64,000 bases of DNA, from assembly GCA_002762985.1 (NCBI GenBank), contig PCXZ01000032.1, forward strand, positions 18,589-82,588, in the 5' to 3' direction. The notes under the pieces were generated by a model. It was not told where the DNA came from. It searched no databases and saw only the letters and a program-made list of their open reading frames with translations. Of the stretch, positions 36,334 to 44,840 are shown one piece after another. Source of the DNA: Candidatus Woesearchaeota archaeon CG10_big_fil_rev_8_21_14_0_10_44_13. Lineage in GTDB: Archaea; Nanobdellota; Nanobdellia; Woesearchaeales; UBA12501. The translations under genes were made by a program, and so were the position numbers. How positions within the stretch are numbered: position 1 is the first letter of the stretch; every line of letters begins with the position of its first letter.

Positions 36334-36926
36334 GCCCCCACTGGAATTTGGCTGAAAAGATGGCTGAAAAGAATTTGATTGAAAAGCTGAAGATGGACAT
36401 AAGGAAATCAAAAAAAGGAGTAGTGCACACATGGTTTGATTATGTATTCGCGATAGTCGGAGGCATAGTAATATTCGTGATAATATTCTTTGTGACTACA
36501 TCGGGCACAGCAAGGGTCGAGAATGAGATAAAGGCCCAGGAATTCGATATAAGGTCTGATGAGACGCTTGTGTTTTACCTCTCAACTTGCCTCAGCAAAG
36601 GCCAGATCAATGATCTCTTGTTCAATAATGAGAGGTTTAAGGTAGCAGAACAGCTTGCAGGCTCAAAAACGACATTTGCCGACCTGATAATTGCCATAGG
36701 CGAGAATGATGATGAGGATTACAAGGAGATATTGAGGGCCCAGACAGAATACCTGCTTAATACGACTCTTGGGAATGAGAAATGGAAGCTTGATATAAGA
36801 TATCCTGGTGGGGAGGAACTTTCGTTCGGGGGATTGAAGGGCGAGACAAGGGTTTTTGAGCTAAGGCTGCCTTCAACAGGCTATCAGATGATAAATGTCA
36901 AATTGACCGCAAAAAAGGAGAAATGA
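36324..36926 (+). CDS. Pilin-like membrane protein, 200 residues
   Basis: KSKKG then VVHTWFDYVFA and one helix (IVGGIVIFVIIFFVTTSG) give the prepilin-like pattern near residue 30. The outer domain of about 140 residues has a single cysteine (STCLSKGQIND) and a C-terminal beta region. It overlaps the preceding gene by 10 nt and ends 16 nt before the amidase/endopeptidase fusion gene, so the three are probably translated together. No known family. Confidence 0.64.
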   Translation: MRLSPHWNLAEKMAEKNLIEKLKMDIRKSKKGVVHTWFDYVFAIVGGIVIFVIIFFVTTSGTARVENEIKAQEFDIRSDETLVFYLSTCLSKGQINDLLFNNERFKVAEQLAGSKTTFADLIIAIGENDDEDYKEILRAQTEYLLNTTLGNEKWKLDIRYPGGEELSFGGLKGETRVFELRLPSTGYQMINVKLTAKKEK

Positions 36927-36942
36927 AAGAGGATCCAGATAA

Positions 36943-39051
36943 ATGGCCCAGATAAGATATTTCAGGAGCATTAGGAAAAACTGCATGAGGAAGGACAGGA
37001 GAGGGGCAATGCTGCTCTATCTCGCAACAATAGGTCTCCTTATAGCATCATTCACGTTCCTTACGCTGAAAGTCATGGAGAAGCCTGCAAAATGGGAGCC
37101 CAAGTATGTCGGTGAGCACCAGCTTGCATTGCTTAAGACTGCAATAAATGCAGATAAATTCCTACTGTTCATAGACCAGGCCTCGAAGCCGACTGCGATG
37201 CAGTCCATCTATAACCTGGCTCAGAAAGGGGGTTTCCCTGCCGGCTCAGAATGCGGGCAGTACATTGGCTACCAGAAATGGAGGACTTTCTCGAAGGACA
37301 GTAATGAGATGAAAAACTGCATCCCTGATGAAAGCACGATAAAATATGATATATCGTATGCCTTTAATAACGAGCTCTATAAATACCTCAATGTTTACTG
37401 GGGCTACCAGAAACAGAATGCCATGGCTGTTAATGCCGGATCAGGGGATCTGGCAGGAAAAACGGTCATATTGGACCCCGGCCATGGAGAAGGGTATAGC
37501 GGTCCATCAGGCGCAAGCGGCGAGCAGGAAGCCACCCATGCGATCTCTGCGAAACTCAAGATGCTGCTTGAGCAGAAAGGGGCCATAGTCTATGAAACAC
37601 CTTCAGCTTATGGGATGACTGAGAGGGCAAATTTTGCGAATGAGAAGAAGGGAGATATATTGGTTTCTATACATTTTAATGGTGTTTCTGATGTGAATAC
37701 TGCCGGCCTTGAGGCTTTCTATGGCGCTGAGAACAGCGGGACAGCAGACGGCAGCCCTGAAAAAGATAAGGTTCTTTGCGAGAATATCATCCCAAAAGTG
37801 AAGGATGTAATCAGCAGCGAGCTTAGGGGAGGAGGCATAAAGCCTGACACTGGCACTGACGTCGGCTCGCTGTCAAACCTGAGGAAGACAAACATGCCCG
37901 CATGCCTCATAGAGATGGAATTCATATCCGCGAAAAAAAGCATAAAATTCAACAACAAGGAATATGGCAATTACAAGGATCTTTTCCGGAGCGAAGATTA
38001 CCAGAATGCTGCGGCAAATGCACTGAAAGAAGGCATAATAAATTATTTCAGTGCTGTCGGAAACCTGCAGCCAGAGCCAAAAAAACCTGAACCCTCCTTG
38101 GTGGCAAGCAGCGGGATGGAACAGACAACGACATCTGCGATTCAGGGCCTTATGAAAACAGAGAATGATGAGTATATCACGGGGACGCCTGTCATGGTGC
38201 CTTATGCTGCCCCTCAGCAGGCCATCAATCTGCCATTGGGCGTTTTAGGCAAGATGCCTCCTGACAACTATGAGGTGAATCTTGAGCAGAAGGACAAGCT
38301 GAAGATAATGGGGATTGCCAAAGACAAGGCAGAATTCGACATAGTATTGGGTGAGATAAAGAGAAAAAGCGTAGCAAAGATGATTTCAGAGGGTGTTGAA
38401 GGCGGGATAAGGAATCTCGTTGATATAGGGGGATGCAGCATAGATTCGCCTCAGACAGACAGCCAGTCTATAGGCAATGCCAATGTCGGGAGGCTTGAGA
38501 ATGGTGTGAAGGTTCCAGATGAAGGGACATATTATCTTATCGATCCTCCTGCAAGGGGCAGAGGAAGCAATTATGCCACTAATGAGCTTTACATAGGCCT
38601 GCAGAAGACAGGATGCGTTCTTATGAAGAATTACAATGTAAAGCTGATATTCAGGGATATGAGCAAACAAGGAGGCGGAAAGCTTGGGAAACATCTATCG
38701 CATACAAGCGGAAGGGATGTTGACATGGGTTTTGTATGTATTAAGGATGAAAAAAGGTTCCCCTGCTACAGGAATGTCGTCCAAGGCGGCGGAGTAGTGC
38801 CTGAATTTGACCCTGCGGGGAACTGGCTGCTCATGAAGACTGTGTTTGATACAGTTGAAGTCGATCATGTCTTCCTTAACAGATATATAATAAAATTAAT
38901 CATGGACTGGGCAGAGGCGAATGAGCCTGACAAAATTGCTGTTGAAAAGGTAAAAAAAATACTTGAGAGGGATGAGCTTGCAAATCACGTAACTCATTAT
39001 CATCTCAGGATAAAATGCCCTGAAGGAGACGCACAATGCAGGATAGACTAA
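36943..39051 (+). CDS. Prepilin-headed peptidoglycan hydrolase: amidase_3 fused to M74 (MepA-type) endopeptidase
   Basis: The 702-residue protein starts with DRRG then AMLLYLA and a membrane helix. Residues about 172-350 are an amidase_3 domain with all expected motifs: VILDPGHG (zinc His), TERANFANEKKGDILVSIHF (zinc His in SIHF), and ACLIEMEFIS (catalytic Glu). Residues about 505-702 match penicillin-insensitive murein endopeptidase: HTSGRDVDMGF with the His-x6-Asp pair, and the C-terminal HYHLRIKCP with the last histidine. The first domain would cut MurNAc-L-Ala amides and the second D-Ala-mDAP cross-links. Both active sites look intact. Combining two wall hydrolases with a pilin-type head in an archaeon is striking. 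Confidence 0.85.
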   Translation: MAQIRYFRSIRKNCMRKDRRGAMLLYLATIGLLIASFTFLTLKVMEKPAKWEPKYVGEHQLALLKTAINADKFLLFIDQASKPTAMQSIYNLAQKGGFPAGSECGQYIGYQKWRTFSKDSNEMKNCIPDESTIKYDISYAFNNELYKYLNVYWGYQKQNAMAVNAGSGDLAGKTVILDPGHGEGYSGPSGASGEQEATHAISAKLKMLLEQKGAIVYETPSAYGMTERANFANEKKGDILVSIHFNGVSDVNTAGLEAFYGAENSGTADGSPEKDKVLCENIIPKVKDVISSELRGGGIKPDTGTDVGSLSNLRKTNMPACLIEMEFISAKKSIKFNNKEYGNYKDLFRSEDYQNAAANALKEGIINYFSAVGNLQPEPKKPEPSLVASSGMEQTTTSAIQGLMKTENDEYITGTPVMVPYAAPQQAINLPLGVLGKMPPDNYEVNLEQKDKLKIMGIAKDKAEFDIVLGEIKRKSVAKMISEGVEGGIRNLVDIGGCSIDSPQTDSQSIGNANVGRLENGVKVPDEGTYYLIDPPARGRGSNYATNELYIGLQKTGCVLMKNYNVKLIFRDMSKQGGGKLGKHLSHTSGRDVDMGFVCIKDEKRFPCYRNVVQGGGVVPEFDPAGNWLLMKTVFDTVEVDHVFLNRYIIKLIMDWAEANEPDKIAVEKVKKILERDELANHVTHYHLRIKCPEGDAQCRID

Positions 39052-40388
39052 GATTTGTGAAAAAAATATGGATTTTAGCGGTTGTGTTATTGCTAGCCTG
39101 CGCAATAGCCTCCGCATATGAGGTCACTGAAGATGAGAAGATGATGCTCTTTTTCATAGATGACAAGATGGAACTGAATGATGTGAAAGTCATAAGAGAC
39201 AACGCTTTCTACAGGCAGGCAAGCGGATACGAAAGCATGTTTGACATCCTTGACGATATCCCTGAGAATGGAAGGTATATCGAGCTTCTCGATAAGGATG
39301 GCGAAGTTGTCTATGATTTCAAGTTTTTCATGGATTTCGGTCTTCCTTACAATGAGGAAGTGAGCAAAATAAGGGTTTACAATGGCCTAACTAAGGACAG
39401 CCCTGTGCTGATTGAGAAGGACATAAGCTTCTGCAATCACAACAATGTCTGCGAGCCATGCGAGGGCATCGGTTGCAGCATAATGGAAAGCTCTGTCACC
39501 TGCAGCGACTGCAGGACAGGAAGCAAGGACAGCTATTGCGACCTTAAAAAAGATGGTGTGTGCGACCCGGACTGCAATAACATCGACATGGACTGTCCTG
39601 GATGCACAGACGGAAAATGCTATTATGATGATTCGATGGACGAGGTGAACATGTGCCCCGGCTTCGGAGGGGAGGTCTGCAGGAGCATGGAGGAATGCGC
39701 AGGAGAGATTACAGGCGGCAATGATGATGGTTTCTGCTGCATTGGCAATTGCGTTGATCCGACTGTTGAAGAAGAGTATATCCCTCAAGAGCCCGGGACG
39801 CCAGAGGAGATCGCTTTTACAGGGGGTTCTGATTACCAGGGCCAGGATATCGAGGAGATAAACGATCCTGTCCGGCTGTTCAATATGAATTATAACAGCT
39901 CGATTCCCGTTGAGGATGAATCGAAGAAGATCCTCTGCAGCAATGTCGGGAAATCCGTATGCGGGATGTTTGAGAGATGCATCAATGGGCAGAATGTCTA
40001 CTCAGACGATGAAGGGGGCAACTGCTGCACAGGAGATTGTGCTCCTTTGAGCGATGATGAGTTCAATAAGGCTTACAAGGATGAATTCGGCGAGGATTAC
40101 AGCAAGGCTGCAGGAATCAAGCCAACAACCACTGCAGAAGAAGGGATTGCTCCTGCCCTGGAGGCTGAGCAGATAAGCCAATGGTGGTTCCTGCTGGCGA
40201 TAATCCCTCTTGTCGTGATAATACTCATTTATGATGCCGAAAGGAAGAAAAGCGAGGAAAAAAAGAGAAGGGTAGATTATGAATATGGCTATTATAAGAA
40301 TTATGGCTATAATGACGACCAGATAAAACAGATACTCGTCCAGAGGGGATGGAAAAAGAAGGACATAAGGAAGGTAATAAAGAAGTAG
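39036..40388 (+). CDS. Cys-rich surface protein with C-terminal membrane helix
   Basis: The 450-residue protein has a signal peptide (WILAVVLLLACAIASAYE), a strand-rich N-terminal domain, and several Cys modules. Two of these are copies of a unit ending GFCCIGNC and GNCCTGDC. One transmembrane helix (WWFLLAIIPLVVIILIYDA) is followed by a basic Tyr-rich cytoplasmic tail of about 50 residues that ends with a helical segment (DDQIKQILVQRGWKKKDIRK). It overlaps the end of the upstream hydrolase gene by 16 nt, so the two are coupled. It resembles the 34983 protein in layout. The function is unknown. Confidence 0.7.
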   Translation: MQDRLRFVKKIWILAVVLLLACAIASAYEVTEDEKMMLFFIDDKMELNDVKVIRDNAFYRQASGYESMFDILDDIPENGRYIELLDKDGEVVYDFKFFMDFGLPYNEEVSKIRVYNGLTKDSPVLIEKDISFCNHNNVCEPCEGIGCSIMESSVTCSDCRTGSKDSYCDLKKDGVCDPDCNNIDMDCPGCTDGKCYYDDSMDEVNMCPGFGGEVCRSMEECAGEITGGNDDGFCCIGNCVDPTVEEEYIPQEPGTPEEIAFTGGSDYQGQDIEEINDPVRLFNMNYNSSIPVEDESKKILCSNVGKSVCGMFERCINGQNVYSDDEGGNCCTGDCAPLSDDEFNKAYKDEFGEDYSKAAGIKPTTTAEEGIAPALEAEQISQWWFLLAIIPLVVIILIYDAERKKSEEKKRRVDYEYGYYKNYGYNDDQIKQILVQRGWKKKDIRKVIKK

Positions 40389-40418
40389 TTTAGGATAATA
40401 TGTGTTGTGTAGGTTCAA

Positions 40419-43400
40419 ATGACTTCAAAAGGCAGATCAAGGATAATGTGCAGGTTTTTGCTAGCTTTAGTCCTTTTTTCATTGGTATCTTCGCCTGTTC
40501 TCGCTGCTGAAACAACGCAGGACAAGGGTGTGCTGCAGCAGCCGGATGATAAAAACCAGCAAAGCCAGCAGGCGCCTGCGAGTCAGCAATCCGGCTTCAG
40601 GTTCATAGTCCTGAGCGATGCGAACCCGAGCTATGGCACAGAAGGATTGAATTCCAAATTCCCTGATGACCTTAAGGGCATACCGGGGCTGAATCCTGTA
40701 TTTGTGATACATGCTGGGGATATGATAGGGGGAGGTAATCCTTATAGCATGGAAAAATATGATAAGATGTGGGTTCCGTTCTTCGAAGCAATAAAAGCCA
40801 TAACTGCTGCGAGGATACCTTATCTGCCCTGCCCCGGCAATCATGATGCCGGCTTTGGTGTCAAGACTGCAAAAGAGTCTTACGGCAAGAATTGGCTTGC
40901 GAACAAGCCATCTGTCTCAACGAGCGGAAACTATCCTTATTATTATTCGTTCGATTACAGCAACAATCATTTCATAATACTTGACAGCTCGAACATAAAG
41001 CTTGGCTCAACGCAGATACAATGGCTTTCGGATGATCTTGCGAATGCAAAAAACAAGGATAACACATTTGTGATTCTGCATATACCTTTCATGTCATCAG
41101 GCATGCTCCATCCTGAGACTGCTGATAAGTCTGCCCTTGATATCATATCCAATGCCGGCGTAAAATACGTGTTTGCCGCCCATAACCATGTCTATCGCGA
41201 GCATGATTACCAGAATGTGAAACAGATAACTATAGGGAGTGCGGCAGACGACCCGAGGGGAGAGAAAGATAATATGTTTGTTGTTGTTGATGTCATGGGC
41301 AAGGATGATGTTAAGATTTACCCTGCAGGCCTCAAGTCAGGATTCAAGAATACTATTGATGGACAGCCAATACCCTCTGCGCCTGCAGGCTCTGTGCCGT
41401 CATTTGACCCTGCTTCAGTCATCGGCACAAACTGCGTGCCAGGACAGAACGATTTCTCTTCCTTGCTTTCAGGTGAGGGCATTTCATATGAAAGCTATCC
41501 TTACAAAGGCGGGATTTTCCATTCAATGACCATAGATCCTAGTAGGTATGATGTCGTGCTGATAAATGCAAAGAAAGCCACAGGAAAATCTTCAGCGACT
41601 CTTGCCGAGATACTAAGGAACACCCCCGGGGCGATAGCCGCCATCAATGGGGGATTTTTTGAAGGGGGGGGAAAGCCTACAAATTCAATTGTAGTTGATA
41701 ATGAACTGATAAATGGTGTTTACGACAAGTTCCACACTACGTTCGTGAACGAAAACGGAAAATATAAAGTGATCACTCTTTCGCAGCTTCTTTCCTACAG
41801 CCCTGAAAAGATAAGAAACGAAGTGAAATCTGCGGTCACTGCCTTAGGTCTTGTCTCGAATGGGAATAATGTCGGCAAATCAGGCGACAGGGCGCCGCGT
41901 TCTGGAGTATGCATAACAAAGGACGGCCTTATCAAGTTTTTGGCGAGCAATGGCATACAAAAAGGCAGCAGTTTAGTAGGAGGATATGCCTCAATAGGGG
42001 AATTCGCCCAGGAAGCAATAGACAGGCATGGGTGCTTAGACGGAGTAAATCTTGATGGAGGAGGGTCTACATCAGTAGAATACCACATAAATGGCAAAGA
42101 TGTGTCTTTACTTGGGGAGAGAAATGCTGCACTCTGCAGGGGATCAGACCAAGAATTCCCATGCCAAAGGCCTGTTGGTGATGCTTTGGTTATTTTGCCT
42201 AAACAGGGCATGAAAGGGCCTGCTACAAAATCCTTGCCTAATATTGCAGGCTCTGCGCCCGCTGCAACAATTACTTCGGCTTTCACTGCTGTTGATGATA
42301 TAACTGGGATGGCTGCTGCACAGCCTTCCTCAGTATATTCTGCAGACCTGTCAGGAAGCCTGAATACAATAACGATAAGCTCCCCTGATTATTTACAGAT
42401 AAGAAGCGCTTATGAGCTGACAGGACAGGAACTGGCAACACCAAAAACCGTGCTTGACAAGGCGAATGAGAAAGGGGGCCAGATTGTAGCTGTGACTAAC
42501 GGTGCTTTCTTCGGCTACAGCAATCTGAATGGGAAAGACAGGGGAAGCACTAATGCCGGGCCGACATGTCTCTATATAGAGAATGGAAGGCAATTCTTCC
42601 CTTATGAATATCCTGATGACAAGAAGAATCCTGATTTCCTGTGCAAAAACCGCAATGAGTTCTATATAACAAATAAGAATGAGGCAGGCATATTGCCTTA
42701 CGGCCAGTTCGAAAGCAAATTCTCGGGCAACAATTATGCAGAGATAAAATATGCGATCCAGGGCGTCAATATACTGTATGATAATAATATAGTAACAGAA
42801 TACCCTAAAGATATAGAGTTCACTTTCCATGGCGGGAAGAAAGAGAGGAATGGGATATGCATAACAAATGACAACAAGATAATCCTGTTCGTGAATACCG
42901 ACAAGATAGGGCTGATAGATCTTGCCACAAAGCTCAAGAACGAGCTGGGTTGCAGGCATGCGATAAACACTGATGGTGGCGCGACATCCTCGATGTATGT
43001 CAAAAACGAGGATTATTATTTCAAAAGCTTCTCTGATGACACAGCCCAGAATAAGGTCTGCAGCACAGTCAAATCGGCAAGCGATTTCGTCAGACAGTCG
43101 AATGGAAGGACGCAGGGGCATGGCTGTGCATTGAATTTCTTCCTTGTTTCAGAATCAAAAACTGCAGTCACTGGAAGCCCTTTAATCAGTTTTGCGGCTC
43201 CGACAGAGCAGATAGGATGCATCTGCCAGGATAGCATAGAAAGCTCTGTCATAGCCGTGCCCTCATCAAACACTGCTGTCAGCCAGGGGCAGTCTGCTGT
43301 CACTGGCGCTGCTGCAGAAACTAAAGACAAGCCGGATATAGGGTATGATTTCTCCGGCATAGACAGGGGTTACCAGGGATTCGGGGCAAAAAAAGACCTC

Positions 43401-44729
43401 TCAAAGATATCCAAATTCGAGCCATATATACAGGAAGCTAGCCAGAAATTCGGTGTTCCTGCTGAATTCATAAAAGGGGTAATAATGACCGAATCAGATG
43501 GGAAAACCAAGCCCTCTTCGACAAAAGCAGGAGGAAAATTATGCGACAGCTCAGGCATGTGCTTATGCAATTCAGCAAGCTATTGCGGGCTCATGCAGAC
43601 CGGCCATTTCAGCGATAAATGCGACTCCTCTTATGAATGCAATTGGGATAATTTCCAGAAAGGTGATGAAGGGGCAAGAGACCAGATATTTTCAGGGACT
43701 AATTTCATAAAAACATTGATGTCTGACAAGAGGTTGGGCTCTCCTGAAAGCCCGGATTATTTCTACTGGATCGCCGCAGGATATAATGGTGGGGCAGGAT
43801 CCTCTGCCATGATAAGGGAATCAGCTGCTGAGAGGCTTGGGATCCCTCCGGAAAGGGTGCAGTGGAAAGACGTGACAATAGAGGATTCAAAAAAGAACCA
43901 GGAGAAAAATTTCCCAACCCGCCCAGGCAAGACAGAAGAGATATTCTACTATGCTTCAAAAGTGATGTCCATTGTGCAGGCGGCTGCCGGAGGCATGAGC
44001 CAGGCCATGCAGCAGACAATCGCCCAGAAATGCCAATACAGCCAGGTCTATGATTATACAAGCATAGGCAAATACTACATAAACCCCTCTTTTACAGTCG
44101 ATGTGGATTATAACATTAATCATTACAAGCTCATCTCAGATGCAGTCAAGGGCCTCATCTCTGAATGCAGCAAAAAGGACTCTGACGACCTGAGAGAATG
44201 CATAAAGGAAGGAGTGGATGACGCTGGCGGGATTGATGAAGGGAATCTGAACCTGTACAATGGGCCGTGCGATTATGCAGAGAATATGATGAGCGATTTT
44301 GCAGAATGGACTGATGCGTGCCTGGAATCAAGCAGCGACAACTGCATATGTGAGATCCCTCTTGAGTATGAATATGAAAAAGAGAACACTGATGAGGAAG
44401 TCACGATAGAGGCTTCTGGCTCTGGCACGATACAGATAACCGGCGCAGGGCAGACCCAGTCTTTGACCGGATCTGTTGTCGGGAGCAAGAAGATAATGAC
44501 AAAAAGCGGCGCAGAATCGCATTATGCAAAGAAAACAGGCAGGATCATAGAATTTGTAGACAGCTCAGGCGGGGCCAAATGCAGGATGGATAAAAGGACC
44601 TATAAATTCTGCGCAGAGACAAAGAACCTCTATATGATATATGATGAAAAACAGAAAAAACTGGCCCTCATGCCCATACAGTACAAGTTTGCTGTCGACT
44701 TCTCTGAGCAGGCCGCTGCAAGCCCATAA
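40419..44729 (+). CDS. Secreted multi-enzyme protein: metallophosphatase, two NAGPA domains and SLT lytic transglycosylase
   Basis: The 1436-residue protein has a signal peptide (FLLALVLFSLVSSPVLAAE). Residues about 57-300 are a calcineurin-like phosphoesterase (HAGDMIGGG, PGNHDAG, AAHNHVYREHD). Residues about 375-595 and 685-910 are two phosphodiester glycosidase (NAGPA) domains; the first has INGGFFEGG and NLDGGGSTS, the second TNGAFFGY and NTDGGATSS. Residues about 1000-1190 are an SLT-type lytic transglycosylase: KGVIMTESDG with the catalytic Glu, CGLMQTG, and AAGYNGGAG. The C-terminal 240 residues are unknown. Transglycosylases cut the glycan backbone of peptidoglycan; NAGPA domains cleave sugar-phosphodiester links. 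It ends the surface locus. Confidence 0.83.
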   Translation: MTSKGRSRIMCRFLLALVLFSLVSSPVLAAETTQDKGVLQQPDDKNQQSQQAPASQQSGFRFIVLSDANPSYGTEGLNSKFPDDLKGIPGLNPVFVIHAGDMIGGGNPYSMEKYDKMWVPFFEAIKAITAARIPYLPCPGNHDAGFGVKTAKESYGKNWLANKPSVSTSGNYPYYYSFDYSNNHFIILDSSNIKLGSTQIQWLSDDLANAKNKDNTFVILHIPFMSSGMLHPETADKSALDIISNAGVKYVFAAHNHVYREHDYQNVKQITIGSAADDPRGEKDNMFVVVDVMGKDDVKIYPAGLKSGFKNTIDGQPIPSAPAGSVPSFDPASVIGTNCVPGQNDFSSLLSGEGISYESYPYKGGIFHSMTIDPSRYDVVLINAKKATGKSSATLAEILRNTPGAIAAINGGFFEGGGKPTNSIVVDNELINGVYDKFHTTFVNENGKYKVITLSQLLSYSPEKIRNEVKSAVTALGLVSNGNNVGKSGDRAPRSGVCITKDGLIKFLASNGIQKGSSLVGGYASIGEFAQEAIDRHGCLDGVNLDGGGSTSVEYHINGKDVSLLGERNAALCRGSDQEFPCQRPVGDALVILPKQGMKGPATKSLPNIAGSAPAATITSAFTAVDDITGMAAAQPSSVYSADLSGSLNTITISSPDYLQIRSAYELTGQELATPKTVLDKANEKGGQIVAVTNGAFFGYSNLNGKDRGSTNAGPTCLYIENGRQFFPYEYPDDKKNPDFLCKNRNEFYITNKNEAGILPYGQFESKFSGNNYAEIKYAIQGVNILYDNNIVTEYPKDIEFTFHGGKKERNGICITNDNKIILFVNTDKIGLIDLATKLKNELGCRHAINTDGGATSSMYVKNEDYYFKSFSDDTAQNKVCSTVKSASDFVRQSNGRTQGHGCALNFFLVSESKTAVTGSPLISFAAPTEQIGCICQDSIESSVIAVPSSNTAVSQGQSAVTGAAAETKDKPDIGYDFSGIDRGYQGFGAKKDLSKISKFEPYIQEASQKFGVPAEFIKGVIMTESDGKTKPSSTKAGGKLCDSSGMCLCNSASYCGLMQTGHFSDKCDSSYECNWDNFQKGDEGARDQIFSGTNFIKTLMSDKRLGSPESPDYFYWIAAGYNGGAGSSAMIRESAAERLGIPPERVQWKDVTIEDSKKNQEKNFPTRPGKTEEIFYYASKVMSIVQAAAGGMSQAMQQTIAQKCQYSQVYDYTSIGKYYINPSFTVDVDYNINHYKLISDAVKGLISECSKKDSDDLRECIKEGVDDAGGIDEGNLNLYNGPCDYAENMMSDFAEWTDACLESSSDNCICEIPLEYEYEKENTDEEVTIEASGSGTIQITGAGQTQSLTGSVVGSKKIMTKSGAESHYAKKTGRIIEFVDSSGGAKCRMDKRTYKFCAETKNLYMIYDEKQKKLALMPIQYKFAVDFSEQAAASP

Positions 44730-44798
44730 ATTGCAGTTTGAGTGTTTTTTGTGATGATTTTATCATGACCTTGTTATTATATAATATACACCACAACA

Positions 44799-44810
44799 AA
44801 ATATATAAAC
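44799..44810 (+). promoter_or_regulatory. TATA box for the RPA-like gene
   Basis: AAATATATAAAC lies about 37 nt before the ATG at 44841; an AAGGTG ribosome site is at 44830-44835. The change from surface to replication genes occurs here. Confidence 0.5.
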
Positions 44811-44840
44811 TGCCTTAAAAACCCTCCTTAAGGTGTTAAA

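Noticed and set aside
40405..40425. tRNA T-loop-like GGTTCAAAT before the 40419 gene
   Set aside because: No matching acceptor or anticodon stems surround it, and the upstream sequence is coding.
36943..44729. A prophage lysis module as source of the wall hydrolases
   Set aside because: No phage structural, integrase or holin genes are nearby; the hydrolases sit among pilin-like and Cys-rich surface genes of similar composition.
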